Of a stretch of 39,639 bases of DNA, positions 9,665-18,091 are shown one piece after another. The stretch covers positions 1 to 39,639 of the forward strand of contig CACJXQ010000014.1 in NCBI GenBank assembly GCA_902597385.1, given 5' to 3'. The notes beneath the pieces are model-generated. The model did no database searches, had not been told where the DNA came from, and saw nothing but the letters and a program-made list of their open reading frames with translations. The translations under genes were made by a program, and so were the position numbers. Source of the stretch: an uncultured Pseudomonadota bacterium (GTDB lineage: Bacteria > Pseudomonadota > Gammaproteobacteria > Ga0077536). The first letter of the stretch is position 1, and every line of letters starts with the position of its first letter.

Positions 9665-10699
9665 ATGGATATTGGTGAATTATTGGCGTTTGGGGTGAAA
9701 AATGGAGCTTCTGATATGCACTTATCGGCTGGAATGCCGCCGATGATTCGCGTGGACGGGGACATGAGGAAAATTGATATTCCTCCTATGGATAACACAG
9801 CCGTGCGTGATCTGGTATATGACATCATGAATGATAAGCAGCAAAAGGAGTTTGAGGAGTTCCTAGAATGTGATTTTTCCTTTGAAATTCCAGGTCTAGC
9901 TAGGTTTCGAGTAAATGCCTTAAATCAAAATAGAGGTGCTGGTGCCGTTTTTCGTACGATTCCCTCAAAGATTCTTAGCTTAGAGGATCTTAATGCGCCT
10001 AATATATTTAAGGAAATTTCCGACTACCCTCGGGGAGTTGTTTTGGTGACTGGTCCTACGGGCTCTGGGAAGTCGACAACTTTAGCCGCAATGGTGGACC
10101 ATAAAAATGAGACGGAGTATGGTCACATCTTAACGATAGAGGATCCTATTGAGTTTGTGCATCAGAGTAAAAAGTGTTTAATCACCCAAAGAGAAGTGCA
10201 CCGAGATACACTAGGTTTTAATGAAGCTTTACGTTCTGCCCTCAGGGAGGACCCAGATGTCATTTTGGTTGGCGAGATGAGGGATTTGGAGACAATTAGA
10301 CTTGCATTATCTGCTGCCGAAACTGGACACTTGGTTTTTGGAACTCTTCACACCAGCTCTGCTGCCAAGACTGTCGATCGAATTGTTGATGTTTTTCCCG
10401 CTGAGGAAAAGGATATGGTTAGGGCAATGCTTTCTGAATCTCTGAAGGCTGTGATATCACAGGTATTGTGCAAAAAAGTTGGTGGTGGCAGGGTTGCAGC
10501 TCATGAAATAATGATTGGCACACCCGCAATAAGGAATCTGATAAGAGAAAATAAATTAGCTCAAATGTACTCTGCTATACAAACTGGACAACAGTTTGGA
10601 ATGCAAACGTTGGATCAGAATCTAAAAAATCTTTTGTCTCGTAATGAAATTACCGTTGCAGATGCTCGCTCTAAAGCTGCCAACAAAGACGATTTCTAA
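9665..10699 (+). CDS. pilT: Type IV pilus retraction ATPase PilT
   Basis: Hexameric ATPase at the inner membrane that powers pilus retraction. The start was set at 9665, not the in-frame ATG at 9641, because MDIGELLAF is the family N-terminus and AGGAGA precedes it at 9655-9660; this gives 344 aa, the standard PilT length. Motifs: PAS-like N-domain with SDMHLSAGMPPMIRVDGD, Walker A GPTGSGKS (130-137), Asp-box TIEDPIEFVH (158-167), Walker B LVGEMRDLET (201-210), His-box GHLVFGTLHT (221-230), and the PilT hallmark AIRNLIRE (288-295), which is needed for retraction in characterised PilT proteins. First of three related ATPases in tandem, divergent from yggS. Confidence 0.96.
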   Translation: MDIGELLAFGVKNGASDMHLSAGMPPMIRVDGDMRKIDIPPMDNTAVRDLVYDIMNDKQQKEFEEFLECDFSFEIPGLARFRVNALNQNRGAGAVFRTIPSKILSLEDLNAPNIFKEISDYPRGVVLVTGPTGSGKSTTLAAMVDHKNETEYGHILTIEDPIEFVHQSKKCLITQREVHRDTLGFNEALRSALREDPDVILVGEMRDLETIRLALSAAETGHLVFGTLHTSSAAKTVDRIVDVFPAEEKDMVRAMLSESLKAVISQVLCKKVGGGRVAAHEIMIGTPAIRNLIRENKLAQMYSAIQTGQQFGMQTLDQNLKNLLSRNEITVADARSKAANKDDF

Positions 10700-10740
10700 C
10701 GCGACTTTTTGGCCATGATGTAAAATAACGGAGATCATAG

Positions 10741-11907
10741 ATGGAAAGAGAAGATGCAATAAAGACGATGCGAGACCTCTTGGCTTCAATGGTGGAAAAG
10801 AAAAGCTCTGATATGTTTATAACAGATGGTTTTCCTCCTGCTATGAAAATCGATGGGAAGATAGTCCCTGTGGGAGAAGACACTCTTTTAAGTGATGATA
10901 CAAAGGCCCTATGTTCCGCGATAATGAATGATCGCCAAGTGAAGGAGTTTGAGGCTACCAAAGAATGTAACTTCGCTATTTCACCAAAGGGAATAGGACG
11001 TTTTCGAGTAAATGCTTTTGTTCAACAGGGTTCAAATGGTTTAGTAATTAGAGCAATAGAAACCGAGATTCCAAATATTGATAAATTGGGTCTTCCCGCA
11101 GTGATGAAAGATATTATCATGACCAAGCGGGGCCTTGTAATTATGGTCGGTGGAACTGGATCTGGAAAATCCACGTCCCTGGCGGCTTTGATTGATCATA
11201 GGAATGCTAATTCTCATGGCCACATAATTACCATAGAAGATCCCATCGAGTATGTTCACCCTCATAAAGGCTGTATTGTCATGCAGAGGGAAGTTGGGGT
11301 AGATACCGACGATTGGGATATAGCGTTGAAAAATACTTTGAGGCAGGCTCCAGATGTCATTTTATTGGGTGAAATAAGAGATAGAGAAACAATGGAGTTT
11401 GCGGTGGCGTTTGCAGAAACTGGGCATTTGGCTGTAGCTACGCTTCATGCTAACAGCGCTAATCAGGCGCTGGATCGTATAGTGAATTTTTTTCCAGAGG
11501 AAAGAAAACAGCAGCTGTTACAAGATTTGTCCCTTAACCTAAAAGGCGTGATTTCCCAAAGACTGTTAAGGAAGCCTGACGGTAAAGGAAGAGTGGCGGC
11601 TATTGAAATACTGATAAATTCTCCTTTGATTTCGGATCTGATTTTGAAAGGCGAAGTTCATGGGATAAAGGAAATCATGTCCAAATCTAACGATTTGGGG
11701 ATGAAAACTTTTGATCAAGCCCTTTTTGAATTATTTGAAGAAGATTTAATTAGTGTAGATGAAGCGTTAAAAAATGCGGACTCCGAAAATGAATTACGGC
11801 TACGTATAAAACTCGAGGGGAAAGCTTCAAAAGGACGAAATATTTTGGACGAAGTCAGTGGGTTTTCTTTAGAGGAAAAAGAGGAAGACACTGGGACATT
11901 AGGTTAA
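10741..11907 (+). CDS. pilU: PilU-type retraction ATPase
   Basis: PilT-dependent accessory retraction ATPase. It begins 41 bp after pilT with GGAG upstream of the ATG. At 388 aa it has the length and C-terminal tail typical of PilU; the tail after residue 355 is rich in Glu and Lys. Walker A GGTGSGKS is at 137-144, Walker B LLGEIRDRET follows, and the His-box is GHLAVATLHA. The PilT hallmark AIRNLIRE is replaced by LISDLILKGE, as expected in PilU, which generally supports retraction only together with PilT. The gene ends 6 bp before a third homologue. Confidence 0.93.
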   Translation: MEREDAIKTMRDLLASMVEKKSSDMFITDGFPPAMKIDGKIVPVGEDTLLSDDTKALCSAIMNDRQVKEFEATKECNFAISPKGIGRFRVNAFVQQGSNGLVIRAIETEIPNIDKLGLPAVMKDIIMTKRGLVIMVGGTGSGKSTSLAALIDHRNANSHGHIITIEDPIEYVHPHKGCIVMQREVGVDTDDWDIALKNTLRQAPDVILLGEIRDRETMEFAVAFAETGHLAVATLHANSANQALDRIVNFFPEERKQQLLQDLSLNLKGVISQRLLRKPDGKGRVAAIEILINSPLISDLILKGEVHGIKEIMSKSNDLGMKTFDQALFELFEEDLISVDEALKNADSENELRLRIKLEGKASKGRNILDEVSGFSLEEKEEDTGTLG

Positions 11908-11913
11908 GAGTAA

Positions 11914-12969
11914 ATGATCAACTCCTATTTAGAAATATTAAGAGACAAAAAAGGCTCTGACCTGTTTTTGAGCGCAAATTGCAAACCTTTGATAAAAATT
12001 GAAGGTAACTTGCACGAAATCGGAGAGGAAGTTCTTAATGGAAACAGTGTTAAGTCTGCAGCTTTAGGGATTATGAGTGAAAATCAGGTAAAAAAATTTG
12101 AGGAGGAGCTGGATCTTGATTTTGCTTGTGAACTGCCTGATGGTTCGGCTCGTTTCAGAGTAAATGTTTTTTTTCAGCGAGGGGAGTGGGGCTTGGTTTT
12201 GCGGTTGATACCTTCAAGTGTCCCCAATCTATCGGAGCTTGATGTTCCTGAAGTTCTTTCGGAGCTTATGACTAATCGGCGTGGCCTTATCCTTATGGTA
12301 GGCGGTACTGGCTCCGGAAAATCTACAACTTTAGCCGCAATGATCAATCATAGAAACGAAAAATTTGGGGGACATATCCTAACTATAGAGGATCCAATCG
12401 AGTTTTCTCACAAAAGCTTAAAGTCAATTGTTAACCAAAGAGAGGTTGGGGTTGATACCAAAAGCTATCATGCGGCCTTGAGGTCGGCGATGAGGGAAGC
12501 TCCTGATGTCATAATGATTGGCGAGATCAGGGATCGAGAAACTATGGAAACTACAATGGAGTTATGCAATACAGGACACCTAGCTATTTCTACAATGCAT
12601 GCTAACAATGCGAACCAAGCTATAGAGAGAATTGTGAATCTCTATCCTCAAAATCTCCATAAGCAGCTTTTTATGGACTTGTCTCTCAATATGCGAGCGG
12701 TCATATCTCAGCGCTTAATAAAAGGTTTAGAATCTAGAAGGGTGGCCGCAGTCGAGGTGCTCCTAAATACCCCTCATATAGCGGACTTGATACTCCAAGG
12801 TGCAATTGGTGATATTAAGGAGGCTATGGAAAACACAGGACAGAAGGGTGCTCAAACTTTTGATAATGCTTTATATGACCTTTTCAAAGCCGATAAAATA
12901 TCTATGGAAGAAGCATTAGGTAATGCAGACTCAAGGGCAAATTTAGAAACGAAGATTAATTTTGGTTAG
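11914..12969 (+). CDS. Third PilT/PilU-family ATPase (PilU-like)
   Basis: A 351 aa protein immediately after pilU. It has the full ATPase core: Walker A GGTGSGKS (130-137), Asp-box TIEDPIEFSH, Walker B MIGEIRDRET and His-box GHLAISTMHA. As in PilU the retraction motif is HIADLILQGA instead of AIRNLIRE. It shares many signatures with PilU, such as RRGLILMVGGTGSGKST, QREVGVDT, APDVI, HANxANQAxxRIVN, DLSLN and VISQRL. It lacks PilU's extended tail and ends where PilT does. Most likely a diverged PilU paralogue arising by tandem duplication. Whether it forms a homohexamer or mixes with PilT or PilU is unknown. Start ATG chosen because the preceding gene ends 6 bp upstream. Confidence 0.88.
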   Translation: MINSYLEILRDKKGSDLFLSANCKPLIKIEGNLHEIGEEVLNGNSVKSAALGIMSENQVKKFEEELDLDFACELPDGSARFRVNVFFQRGEWGLVLRLIPSSVPNLSELDVPEVLSELMTNRRGLILMVGGTGSGKSTTLAAMINHRNEKFGGHILTIEDPIEFSHKSLKSIVNQREVGVDTKSYHAALRSAMREAPDVIMIGEIRDRETMETTMELCNTGHLAISTMHANNANQAIERIVNLYPQNLHKQLFMDLSLNMRAVISQRLIKGLESRRVAAVEVLLNTPHIADLILQGAIGDIKEAMENTGQKGAQTFDNALYDLFKADKISMEEALGNADSRANLETKINFG

Positions 12970-12996
12970 CGTTTTTGTTTTTTGGAGTAGATTATT

Positions 12997-13287
12997 ATGA
13001 ATTTATCACGTACCAAAGCTTCGAGCGAAGTCCAACTAGATTGTGAGCGCTTTTTGATTACCAAGTGGGTCTTCTCACCTAATTCAGAAACCGGTTGGCA
13101 TCGGCATAACTATGATTATATTGTTGTTCCACTCTCGGATGGACAGCTAAGCTTAGAGACGGATAAAGGAGAAAAGGACTCGATATTAAAAAGAGGCGGG
13201 TCATATTCTCGCAAGAAAGGAGTTGAGCATAACGTAATAAATAAAAGTCTTGCGGAAGTGTCTTTTATAGAGATAGAGCTAAAGTAG
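12997..13287 (+). CDS. Small cupin-domain protein
   Basis: A 96 aa single-domain protein of the cupin superfamily. The first conserved cupin block is TGWHRHNYDYIVVPLSDG (two His with the usual spacing for metal binding, at about residues 34 and 36) and the second is RGGSYSRKKGVEHNVINKS (His at about 74). Such small proteins may bind metal, sugars or small ligands; no substrate can be named. GGAG lies 9-12 nt before the ATG, supporting the start. It follows the third ATPase by 27 bp and may be read through from the pil run, but no functional link to pili is evident. Confidence 0.75.
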   Translation: MNLSRTKASSEVQLDCERFLITKWVFSPNSETGWHRHNYDYIVVPLSDGQLSLETDKGEKDSILKRGGSYSRKKGVEHNVINKSLAEVSFIEIELK

Positions 13288-13309
13288 CCAAACTTCGGTA
13301 GTTTACCTA

Positions 13310-13720
13310 ATGACTAGCAAAAACAAAGGTTTCATTTTTTCCTGTTGCGTTTTGATTTTTCTGTTAGGCGCTTGTAGTCCTGGAGAAGAGGCCGTTTTTC
13401 TAGAGACATGGTCTCCTAATGAAGATCAATTACTTAGAATAACAATTGCTGAACCAGCGGCCTTGCTGGGCTGTGATTATTGCCGGAGGCCTTTTTTTGT
13501 GTCAGTTTACTTGACCAAGAAAACGTGGTCTGGAGAAAAAAAGATAATTTCTACTCGACTCGAAAATGATGGGGTTCCTTTCGGTCCGTCGAATATAGTT
13601 GCTAGATGGACGGGTGAAAAAGTAGCGCTAATTTGTTTGCGGGCTTCGAGCCTTCCTGCTCGAGGGTACCGAATACTTTCGAAGGATGAGGTTTCAGTGG
13701 TAGAAACTGAAGGTTGTTAA
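13310..13720 (+). CDS. Predicted small lipoprotein, unknown function
   Basis: A 136 aa protein with a lipoprotein signal: basic start (MTSKNKG), hydrophobic core, and the lipobox LGAC with the modified Cys at 22. Serine at +2 would favour sorting to the outer membrane by the classical rule. The mature part contains GCDYCRRPFF and ends in Cys, but matches no family I recognise. It lies 22 bp after the cupin gene. Its stop codon shares the bases TTAA with the stop of the converging trmB-like gene, so the two 3' ends overlap by 4 nt. Confidence 0.6.
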   Translation: MTSKNKGFIFSCCVLIFLLGACSPGEEAVFLETWSPNEDQLLRITIAEPAALLGCDYCRRPFFVSVYLTKKTWSGEKKIISTRLENDGVPFGPSNIVARWTGEKVALICLRASSLPARGYRILSKDEVSVVETEGC

Positions 13721-14391
13721 AAAGAATTTAGTCTTCCATATCGGAGGCGAAATAGATCATGATTTGATTCGAAGTATTTTTCTTCAAAAGCGCTTATTGG
13801 ATTTTTGGGATTTATCTTTTCAACAGTCATTACCGATCCGGTGAGTTTAGTCAGCCTGCCGCAGAATTCCTCCGCGTATATCCGCCAATTCGTCCTTAGC
13901 TCAATGTATTTACTTATCATTGGTAATAAAGGCATAACTGGATGAGCATGCCAACGTTTCTTTAGGTGTTTCTGTTTCGGCCAAGGATTGGGGTAGAGAA
14001 TGAAGTTGGCAGCAATAGACGCATTTACTAGTTTAAGGCCTATCCAAAACTCGACTAGATTTGCGGTTATGAAGCGAACATTCTCCGATTTGATTTTTTG
14101 TTGAGCTTGATTCAGCCTTTTAGAGCTTTTGTCTATCCCGATCACCAAATAGTCCGGATATGATTTTGCGATATTGATAGTGCTGTCTCCAGTCCCACAG
14201 CCGCTATCCAGAAGTAAACTCCAATCGCTTTTATCTTGTTCCTTCTTGATTTTCTGGCAAATTTCTAAAACGTTTAGGCTAACTGGGTAACAAGCCATAT
14301 ATGTCGACGCGCCAACTGGGCTTTGCTTTAGCTTAGGGTGAGGCCCAGTTTGATTGGTCAATATTCTTGGCGAGCTTTTTCGCATGAACAT
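13717..14391 (-). CDS. TrmB-like tRNA (guanine-N7) methyltransferase family protein
   Basis: SAM-dependent methyltransferase of the TrmB superfamily, 224 aa. The SAM-binding motif is LDSGCGTGDSTINIA (about 60-74) followed by VIGIDKSSKRL. The family signature near residue 135 reads YPNPWPKQKHLKKRW, where canonical TrmB has an Asp before PW (FPDPWHKxRHxKRR); here that Asp is Asn. The N-terminal extension and the loss of this Asp set it apart from the standard 7-methylguanosine-46 enzyme. It may be a paralogue with another substrate. It is the last gene of the ruvX-pyr run, starting 2 bp after the pyrK-like stop. Confidence 0.75.
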   Translation of the reverse strand: MFMRKSSPRILTNQTGPHPKLKQSPVGASTYMACYPVSLNVLEICQKIKKEQDKSDWSLLLDSGCGTGDSTINIAKSYPDYLVIGIDKSSKRLNQAQQKIKSENVRFITANLVEFWIGLKLVNASIAANFILYPNPWPKQKHLKKRWHAHPVMPLLPMISKYIELRTNWRIYAEEFCGRLTKLTGSVMTVEKINPKNPISAFEEKYFESNHDLFRLRYGRLNSF

Positions 14392-14393
14392 TG

Positions 14394-15275
14394 TTAACTG
14401 AATATAACGCTTGCGGCGTCAAAGATGGGACCATCTACGCAAACTCGTTTCATGGATATTGCTGATTCAGATTGGATAGCTATTGTGCATCCAGCGCACC
14501 CTCCTACTGCACACGCCATATTCTCCTCCACTGAGATTTGAGAACGGTGCGCATAAGCCTTAGCTACCTTTTGGGTTTCGATTAGCATAGGGTTTGGTCC
14601 GCATGCAAAAATTTCAATTTCTTCCTTTTCGCAATTTAATTTTCGAAGATACTCTGAAGCTAAATTAGTCACATGTCCGAAATAGCAACCCGCAAAGCCC
14701 TGGTTTGAAGCTAATCTCGATGGCACTCCTAAATCTTCCAAAAAAGGTATGCCAGCAATAGCTTGTCCAAGCTCTGAACCGACATAAATTTTAGATGGCG
14801 TTAGTTTAAAAGGGAATGGTATTTCGGAACCCATAAAGACGATGATAGAGGAGTTTCGGTTAACTTTCTTTATATGTTCCGCCAGAAAAAGGAGAGGTGG
14901 TATCCCTACACCTCCGCCAATTAAAATCACATGTTTTAGATAGTTATTTAGTCTAAAAGAGTTGCCAATAGGTCCTAAAATCTTGAGAAAATCCCCCGGG
15001 TTACATAATGAAAGAGCTTCAGTACCTGCTCCGGTCTTCTTAAAAAGTATCTCTAACCAGCCACCATTCTTGGATGCCCTCATTATCGACATTGGCCTAC
15101 GCATTTGCAGCCAATTTGAACAGCGAATATGAATAAATTGTCCTGGATGAGCCTTTTCGACTATATCTGGACAGTAAATTCTCATGCTTATTTGCCCGCC
15201 GTCGTGTTCGTGTAGCCTTATAACTTCACCTTTGGTCTCTAAAATTGTCTTTCGTCTGGAGTCTGTATCTATCAT
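14394..15275 (-). CDS. pyrK: PyrK-like dihydroorotate dehydrogenase electron-transfer subunit (FAD, 2Fe-2S)
   Basis: Flavoprotein of the ferredoxin-reductase superfamily, 293 aa. The FAD-binding motif is MRRPMSIMR (58-66), the nucleotide-binding loop LIGGGVGIPPLLFLAEH (118-134), and CGPNPML (225-231) near the NAD site. The C-terminal iron-sulfur motif has Cys255, Cys260, Cys263 and Cys279 in the C-x4-C-x2-C-x(n)-C spacing of PyrK. In class 1B dihydroorotate dehydrogenase PyrK passes electrons from PyrD to NAD. No pyrD is in the window. Its ATG overlaps the pyrC' stop by 4 nt, which argues for a role in pyrimidine synthesis. Another FNR-type oxidoreductase role is possible. Confidence 0.82.
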   Translation of the reverse strand: MIDTDSRRKTILETKGEVIRLHEHDGGQISMRIYCPDIVEKAHPGQFIHIRCSNWLQMRRPMSIMRASKNGGWLEILFKKTGAGTEALSLCNPGDFLKILGPIGNSFRLNNYLKHVILIGGGVGIPPLLFLAEHIKKVNRNSSIIVFMGSEIPFPFKLTPSKIYVGSELGQAIAGIPFLEDLGVPSRLASNQGFAGCYFGHVTNLASEYLRKLNCEKEEIEIFACGPNPMLIETQKVAKAYAHRSQISVEENMACAVGGCAGCTIAIQSESAISMKRVCVDGPIFDAASVIFS

Positions 15276-16549
15276 AAGAGAGAAGTCAACTTTTGATAAT
15301 CATAGATAATACTCCCGTCTAGCAGTGTTTGCGTCACTTTTCCTTTAAGCGTGGTTCCAAATAAAGGGTTGTTTTGTCCTAAGCTTTTATAGTTCTCTTT
15401 ATCAGCAACCCACATCAAGTTGGGGTCAAAAACGCAAATATCTGCTTTTGAGTTGATCGATAAATCCCCACCATCAATTCCCATAGCTTTTGCGGGGGCA
15501 GATGTGGCTGCCTCAATCAGTCTTGGTAGAGTTATTTTCCCCGAGTCTGCTATTCGCAGCATTAAAGGCAAGAAGGTGTCAAAACCGGAGATTCCAGGTT
15601 TGCTACTCTCAAAAGTACCGCTTTTATAGTCTGCTGCTATCGGTTGGTGCTTACTGGATAAAATATCAATTTGTCCCTTCGATAGTTGTGCTAAAAGAAC
15701 ATCTTGGTCAGTTTTGGTTGGTAAGGGGGGTACCACCTTGAAGTTGGGGTCACAAGAGTCCACGTTTTCATCACACAGGGCGAGGTGGGATATACTAACA
15801 TCAGACGAAACTGTAGCTCCGCTATACTGGGCGATTAACTCTGCCGATTCTGAAACTGACAAGTTTCTCATATGCGCTCTTACACCAATCTCTTCAACCA
15901 AAATGAGATTTCTCGTTAAACCGATTAGCTCGCTGGAATTAGGTACCCCAGCCAGGCCTGCCATAAAACTTGAAGGTCCACTTCTCATAATACCGCCATC
16001 GTTTAACCAAGCATCGTGAGAGTCTAGTAAAATCAAAAGGTCTAGCGAGGAGGCGTATGCCAAAGCGTTTCGTAACACAGAAGTGTTAATTACAGATCTA
16101 CCGTTAGTAGCTAGTCCGAAGCACCCTGTTGCTTTCAAAGCCTCCATTTCGGAGAGGATTTCACCTTTTTGTTCGAGAGTTAAAGAGCCTAGGTGCTTGA
16201 TCTTGACCTCTCCTGACAGCTTCTTCTCCAGCCCTATAGATCTCAGCTGTTCAAAATTGGCGCTGGAAATTGGCAACAGGCTAACGACGGTGAAACCGCC
16301 AGCAGTAGCAGCCCTAAGTTCTTGTTCAACACTGAAAGTGTCTGGCGACAACCCTTCCAAATCACATCCTATTTCCACGAACCCGGGGCATACTATTTTA
16401 TCGCCAGCGTCTAAAATTCTGTCTGCCGTGAAACCACCTGGAGTGCTGCCTATTCCACAAATCTTTTGGTCTGCGATGAACAAGTCAGCTACCTCGTCAA
16501 TTTGGTTCTTCGGATCCAATATTCGGCCGCCTTTTATTAAGGTTTTCAT
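15272..16549 (-). CDS. pyrC': PyrC' (dihydroorotase-like, probably non-catalytic partner of aspartate transcarbamoylase)
   Basis: Amidohydrolase-fold protein of 425 aa resembling type I dihydroorotase. The first metal site, normally HxH after PGFVD, is [12 protein letters not shown] (55-66), with neither His. The SDHAP motif near the C-terminus is SSKHQP, losing the catalytic Asp. A later SHLAL is retained. In Pseudomonas such inactive PyrC' subunits are needed to assemble the dodecameric aspartate transcarbamoylase with PyrB; the same role is likely here. Its ATG overlaps the pyrB stop by 4 nt, fitting equimolar synthesis. A true PyrC must then be encoded elsewhere. Confidence 0.88.
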   Translation of the reverse strand: MKTLIKGGRILDPKNQIDEVADLFIADQKICGIGSTPGGFTADRILDAGDKIVCPGFVEIGCDLEGLSPDTFSVEQELRAATAGGFTVVSLLPISSANFEQLRSIGLEKKLSGEVKIKHLGSLTLEQKGEILSEMEALKATGCFGLATNGRSVINTSVLRNALAYASSLDLLILLDSHDAWLNDGGIMRSGPSSFMAGLAGVPNSSELIGLTRNLILVEEIGVRAHMRNLSVSESAELIAQYSGATVSSDVSISHLALCDENVDSCDPNFKVVPPLPTKTDQDVLLAQLSKGQIDILSSKHQPIAADYKSGTFESSKPGISGFDTFLPLMLRIADSGKITLPRLIEAATSAPAKAMGIDGGDLSINSKADICVFDPNLMWVADKENYKSLGQNNPLFGTTLKGKVTQTLLDGSIIYDYQKLTSLL

Positions 16550-17517
16550 TTCTGATGTTTCAATCCAGATAGTATGGCCATTACAGCCATTCTAACCGTT
16601 ATTCCATTAGAAACTTGTTCGAGAATCACTGATTGAGTTCCATCCGCCACGGAGGATTCAATCTCGATTCCTCTATTGATAGGTCCGGGATGCATCACTA
16701 TGGCATCTTTCTTGGCCAACTGTAGCCTTTCCTGCGTTAATCCGAAGCATCGATAGTATTCCTTTTCGCTCGGGAGTAAAGCACTTTGCATGCGTTCTCT
16801 TTGTAATCTCAACATGATGATTACATCGGCGCCCTTTAAACCCTCATCTAGTGAGAAGAAGGTTCGAACCCCAAGTTTTTCTATCTGATCTGGAATAAGT
16901 GTTTTTGGGCCTACTACTCTGATTTCTTTAACCCCAACCATTTTAAGCGCGTGAATCTCCGATCTGGCGACGCGGGAATGATTTACATCGCCTACTATTG
17001 ACACAATCAAATCGCTAAAGTTTCTTTTATTTTTGCGAATTGTAAACATGTCGACCATCGCTTGCGTTGGGTGTTCGTGGCGTCCATCTCCAGCATTTAT
17101 GACGCTTACGTGGTCACCTACTAGTTCGGCTATGAATTTGGCAGCTCCGCTCTCAGGATGCCGAACAATAAAAATATCTGTTTGCATCGATTCTAAAGTC
17201 CTGAGAGTATCCTTTAGGCTTTCACCTTTTCTGGTTGCACTGGTTTGAATATCGATATTGATTACGTCAGCGGATAATTTTTTGGCTGCCAGTTCAAATG
17301 TTGTACGGGTTCTTGTGCTTGGTTCGAAAAATAAGTTAGCTACGGTTTTTCCTCTTAACAGGGGCAGCTTCTTAATTTCTCTTGTCCCGGGGGCTTGAAA
17401 GCTTTTTGCCCTCTCCAGAATTTCGTCAAACAGGATTTTGGATACATTATTTATAGACAGAAAATGTCTTTCCTGCTTTTTTTGAGCATTTATTTTCTTT
17501 TTGTCAGATTCTTCCAT
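16546..17517 (-). CDS. pyrB: Aspartate carbamoyltransferase catalytic subunit
   Basis: Forms N-carbamoyl-aspartate from carbamoyl phosphate and aspartate, the first committed step of pyrimidine synthesis. The carbamoyl-phosphate loop is [13 protein letters not shown] (STRTR at 67-71); later blocks are [32 protein letters not shown] and [11 protein letters not shown]. At 323 aa with an N-terminal extension before HFLSI it resembles the Pseudomonas class that pairs with PyrC' and is regulated by nucleotides binding the catalytic subunit. No pyrI is present. Translationally coupled to pyrC'; 48 bp separate it from pyrR upstream. Confidence 0.96.
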   Translation of the reverse strand: MEESDKKKINAQKKQERHFLSINNVSKILFDEILERAKSFQAPGTREIKKLPLLRGKTVANLFFEPSTRTRTTFELAAKKLSADVINIDIQTSATRKGESLKDTLRTLESMQTDIFIVRHPESGAAKFIAELVGDHVSVINAGDGRHEHPTQAMVDMFTIRKNKRNFSDLIVSIVGDVNHSRVARSEIHALKMVGVKEIRVVGPKTLIPDQIEKLGVRTFFSLDEGLKGADVIIMLRLQRERMQSALLPSEKEYYRCFGLTQERLQLAKKDAIVMHPGPINRGIEIESSVADGTQSVILEQVSNGITVRMAVMAILSGLKHQK

Positions 17518-17565
17518 CTGATAATGTTGCCAATAGATGAGATTCGGCTAATCGCTTTTCTTTTT

Positions 17566-18081
17566 TCATTCTTGTCGCTCAAAAACCTTGAATTCTATTG
17601 AATTGTTTTTTTCTATTTTAACATGATACTTGTCGCTTAGCTCCATATTTATACCCGATATGTCGGGGGATATAGGTAACTCTCTTCCTCCGCGATCTAA
17701 AAGAACTACCAGAGAGATAGAGTTCGGTCTTCCATAGTCGAAAATCTCATTCATTGCAGCCCTTATGGTTCGACCAGTATGCAGGATGTCGTCAAACAAG
17801 ATCACATCTTTTCCCTCGATGTCAAATGGGAGCTCCGAAGGTTCTACTGTTGGATGCAATCCAATCCGTCTGAAATCGTCCCGATAATATGCAATATTTA
17901 ACTCTCCAAAGCGATCTTCGGGAAAGCATCGGCTGCTTATTTTTTTGCCAATCCAAACTCCTCCCCTTCTTATCCCTATGAGCGCAGGGTTCTCGATTTT
18001 ATTTTCGTTTTTCAAGGAAGATAACTTCGTACTCACTGAGTCAATTATTTCCTCGACGTTCAATTGCTCGAGTTCTAACAT
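17566..18081 (-). CDS. pyrR: PyrR bifunctional regulator / uracil phosphoribosyltransferase
   Basis: Type I phosphoribosyltransferase fold; the PRPP-binding motif is VILFDDILHTGRT (93-105 of 171 aa). Also visible are IGIRRGGVWIG and VVLLDRGGRELPISPD. Start set at the ATG at 18081: GAGG lies 8 nt upstream, the gene then begins 10 bp after the ruvX stop, and the 171 aa product fits the family. An in-frame upstream start at 18114 would overlap ruvX. PyrR in Gram-positives binds pyr mRNA; in Pseudomonas-type operons it sits before pyrB as here, and its regulatory mode is less clear. No attenuator hairpin with a T-run is visible between pyrR and pyrB (17518-17565). Confidence 0.92.
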   Translation of the reverse strand: MLELEQLNVEEIIDSVSTKLSSLKNENKIENPALIGIRRGGVWIGKKISSRCFPEDRFGELNIAYYRDDFRRIGLHPTVEPSELPFDIEGKDVILFDDILHTGRTIRAAMNEIFDYGRPNSISLVVLLDRGGRELPISPDISGINMELSDKYHVKIEKNNSIEFKVFERQE

Positions 18082-18091
18082 AGGATTAACC

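Noticed and set aside
16083-16595. 170-codon open frame on the + strand antisense to pyrC'
   Set aside because: It lies wholly within well-supported pyrC' and pyrB coding sequence, has no recognisable motif or ribosome-binding site, and reads as a shadow frame.
17518-17565. Possible pyr attenuator between pyrR and pyrB
   Set aside because: Only 48 bp, with no hairpin followed by a T-run and no clear PyrR-binding sequence visible.
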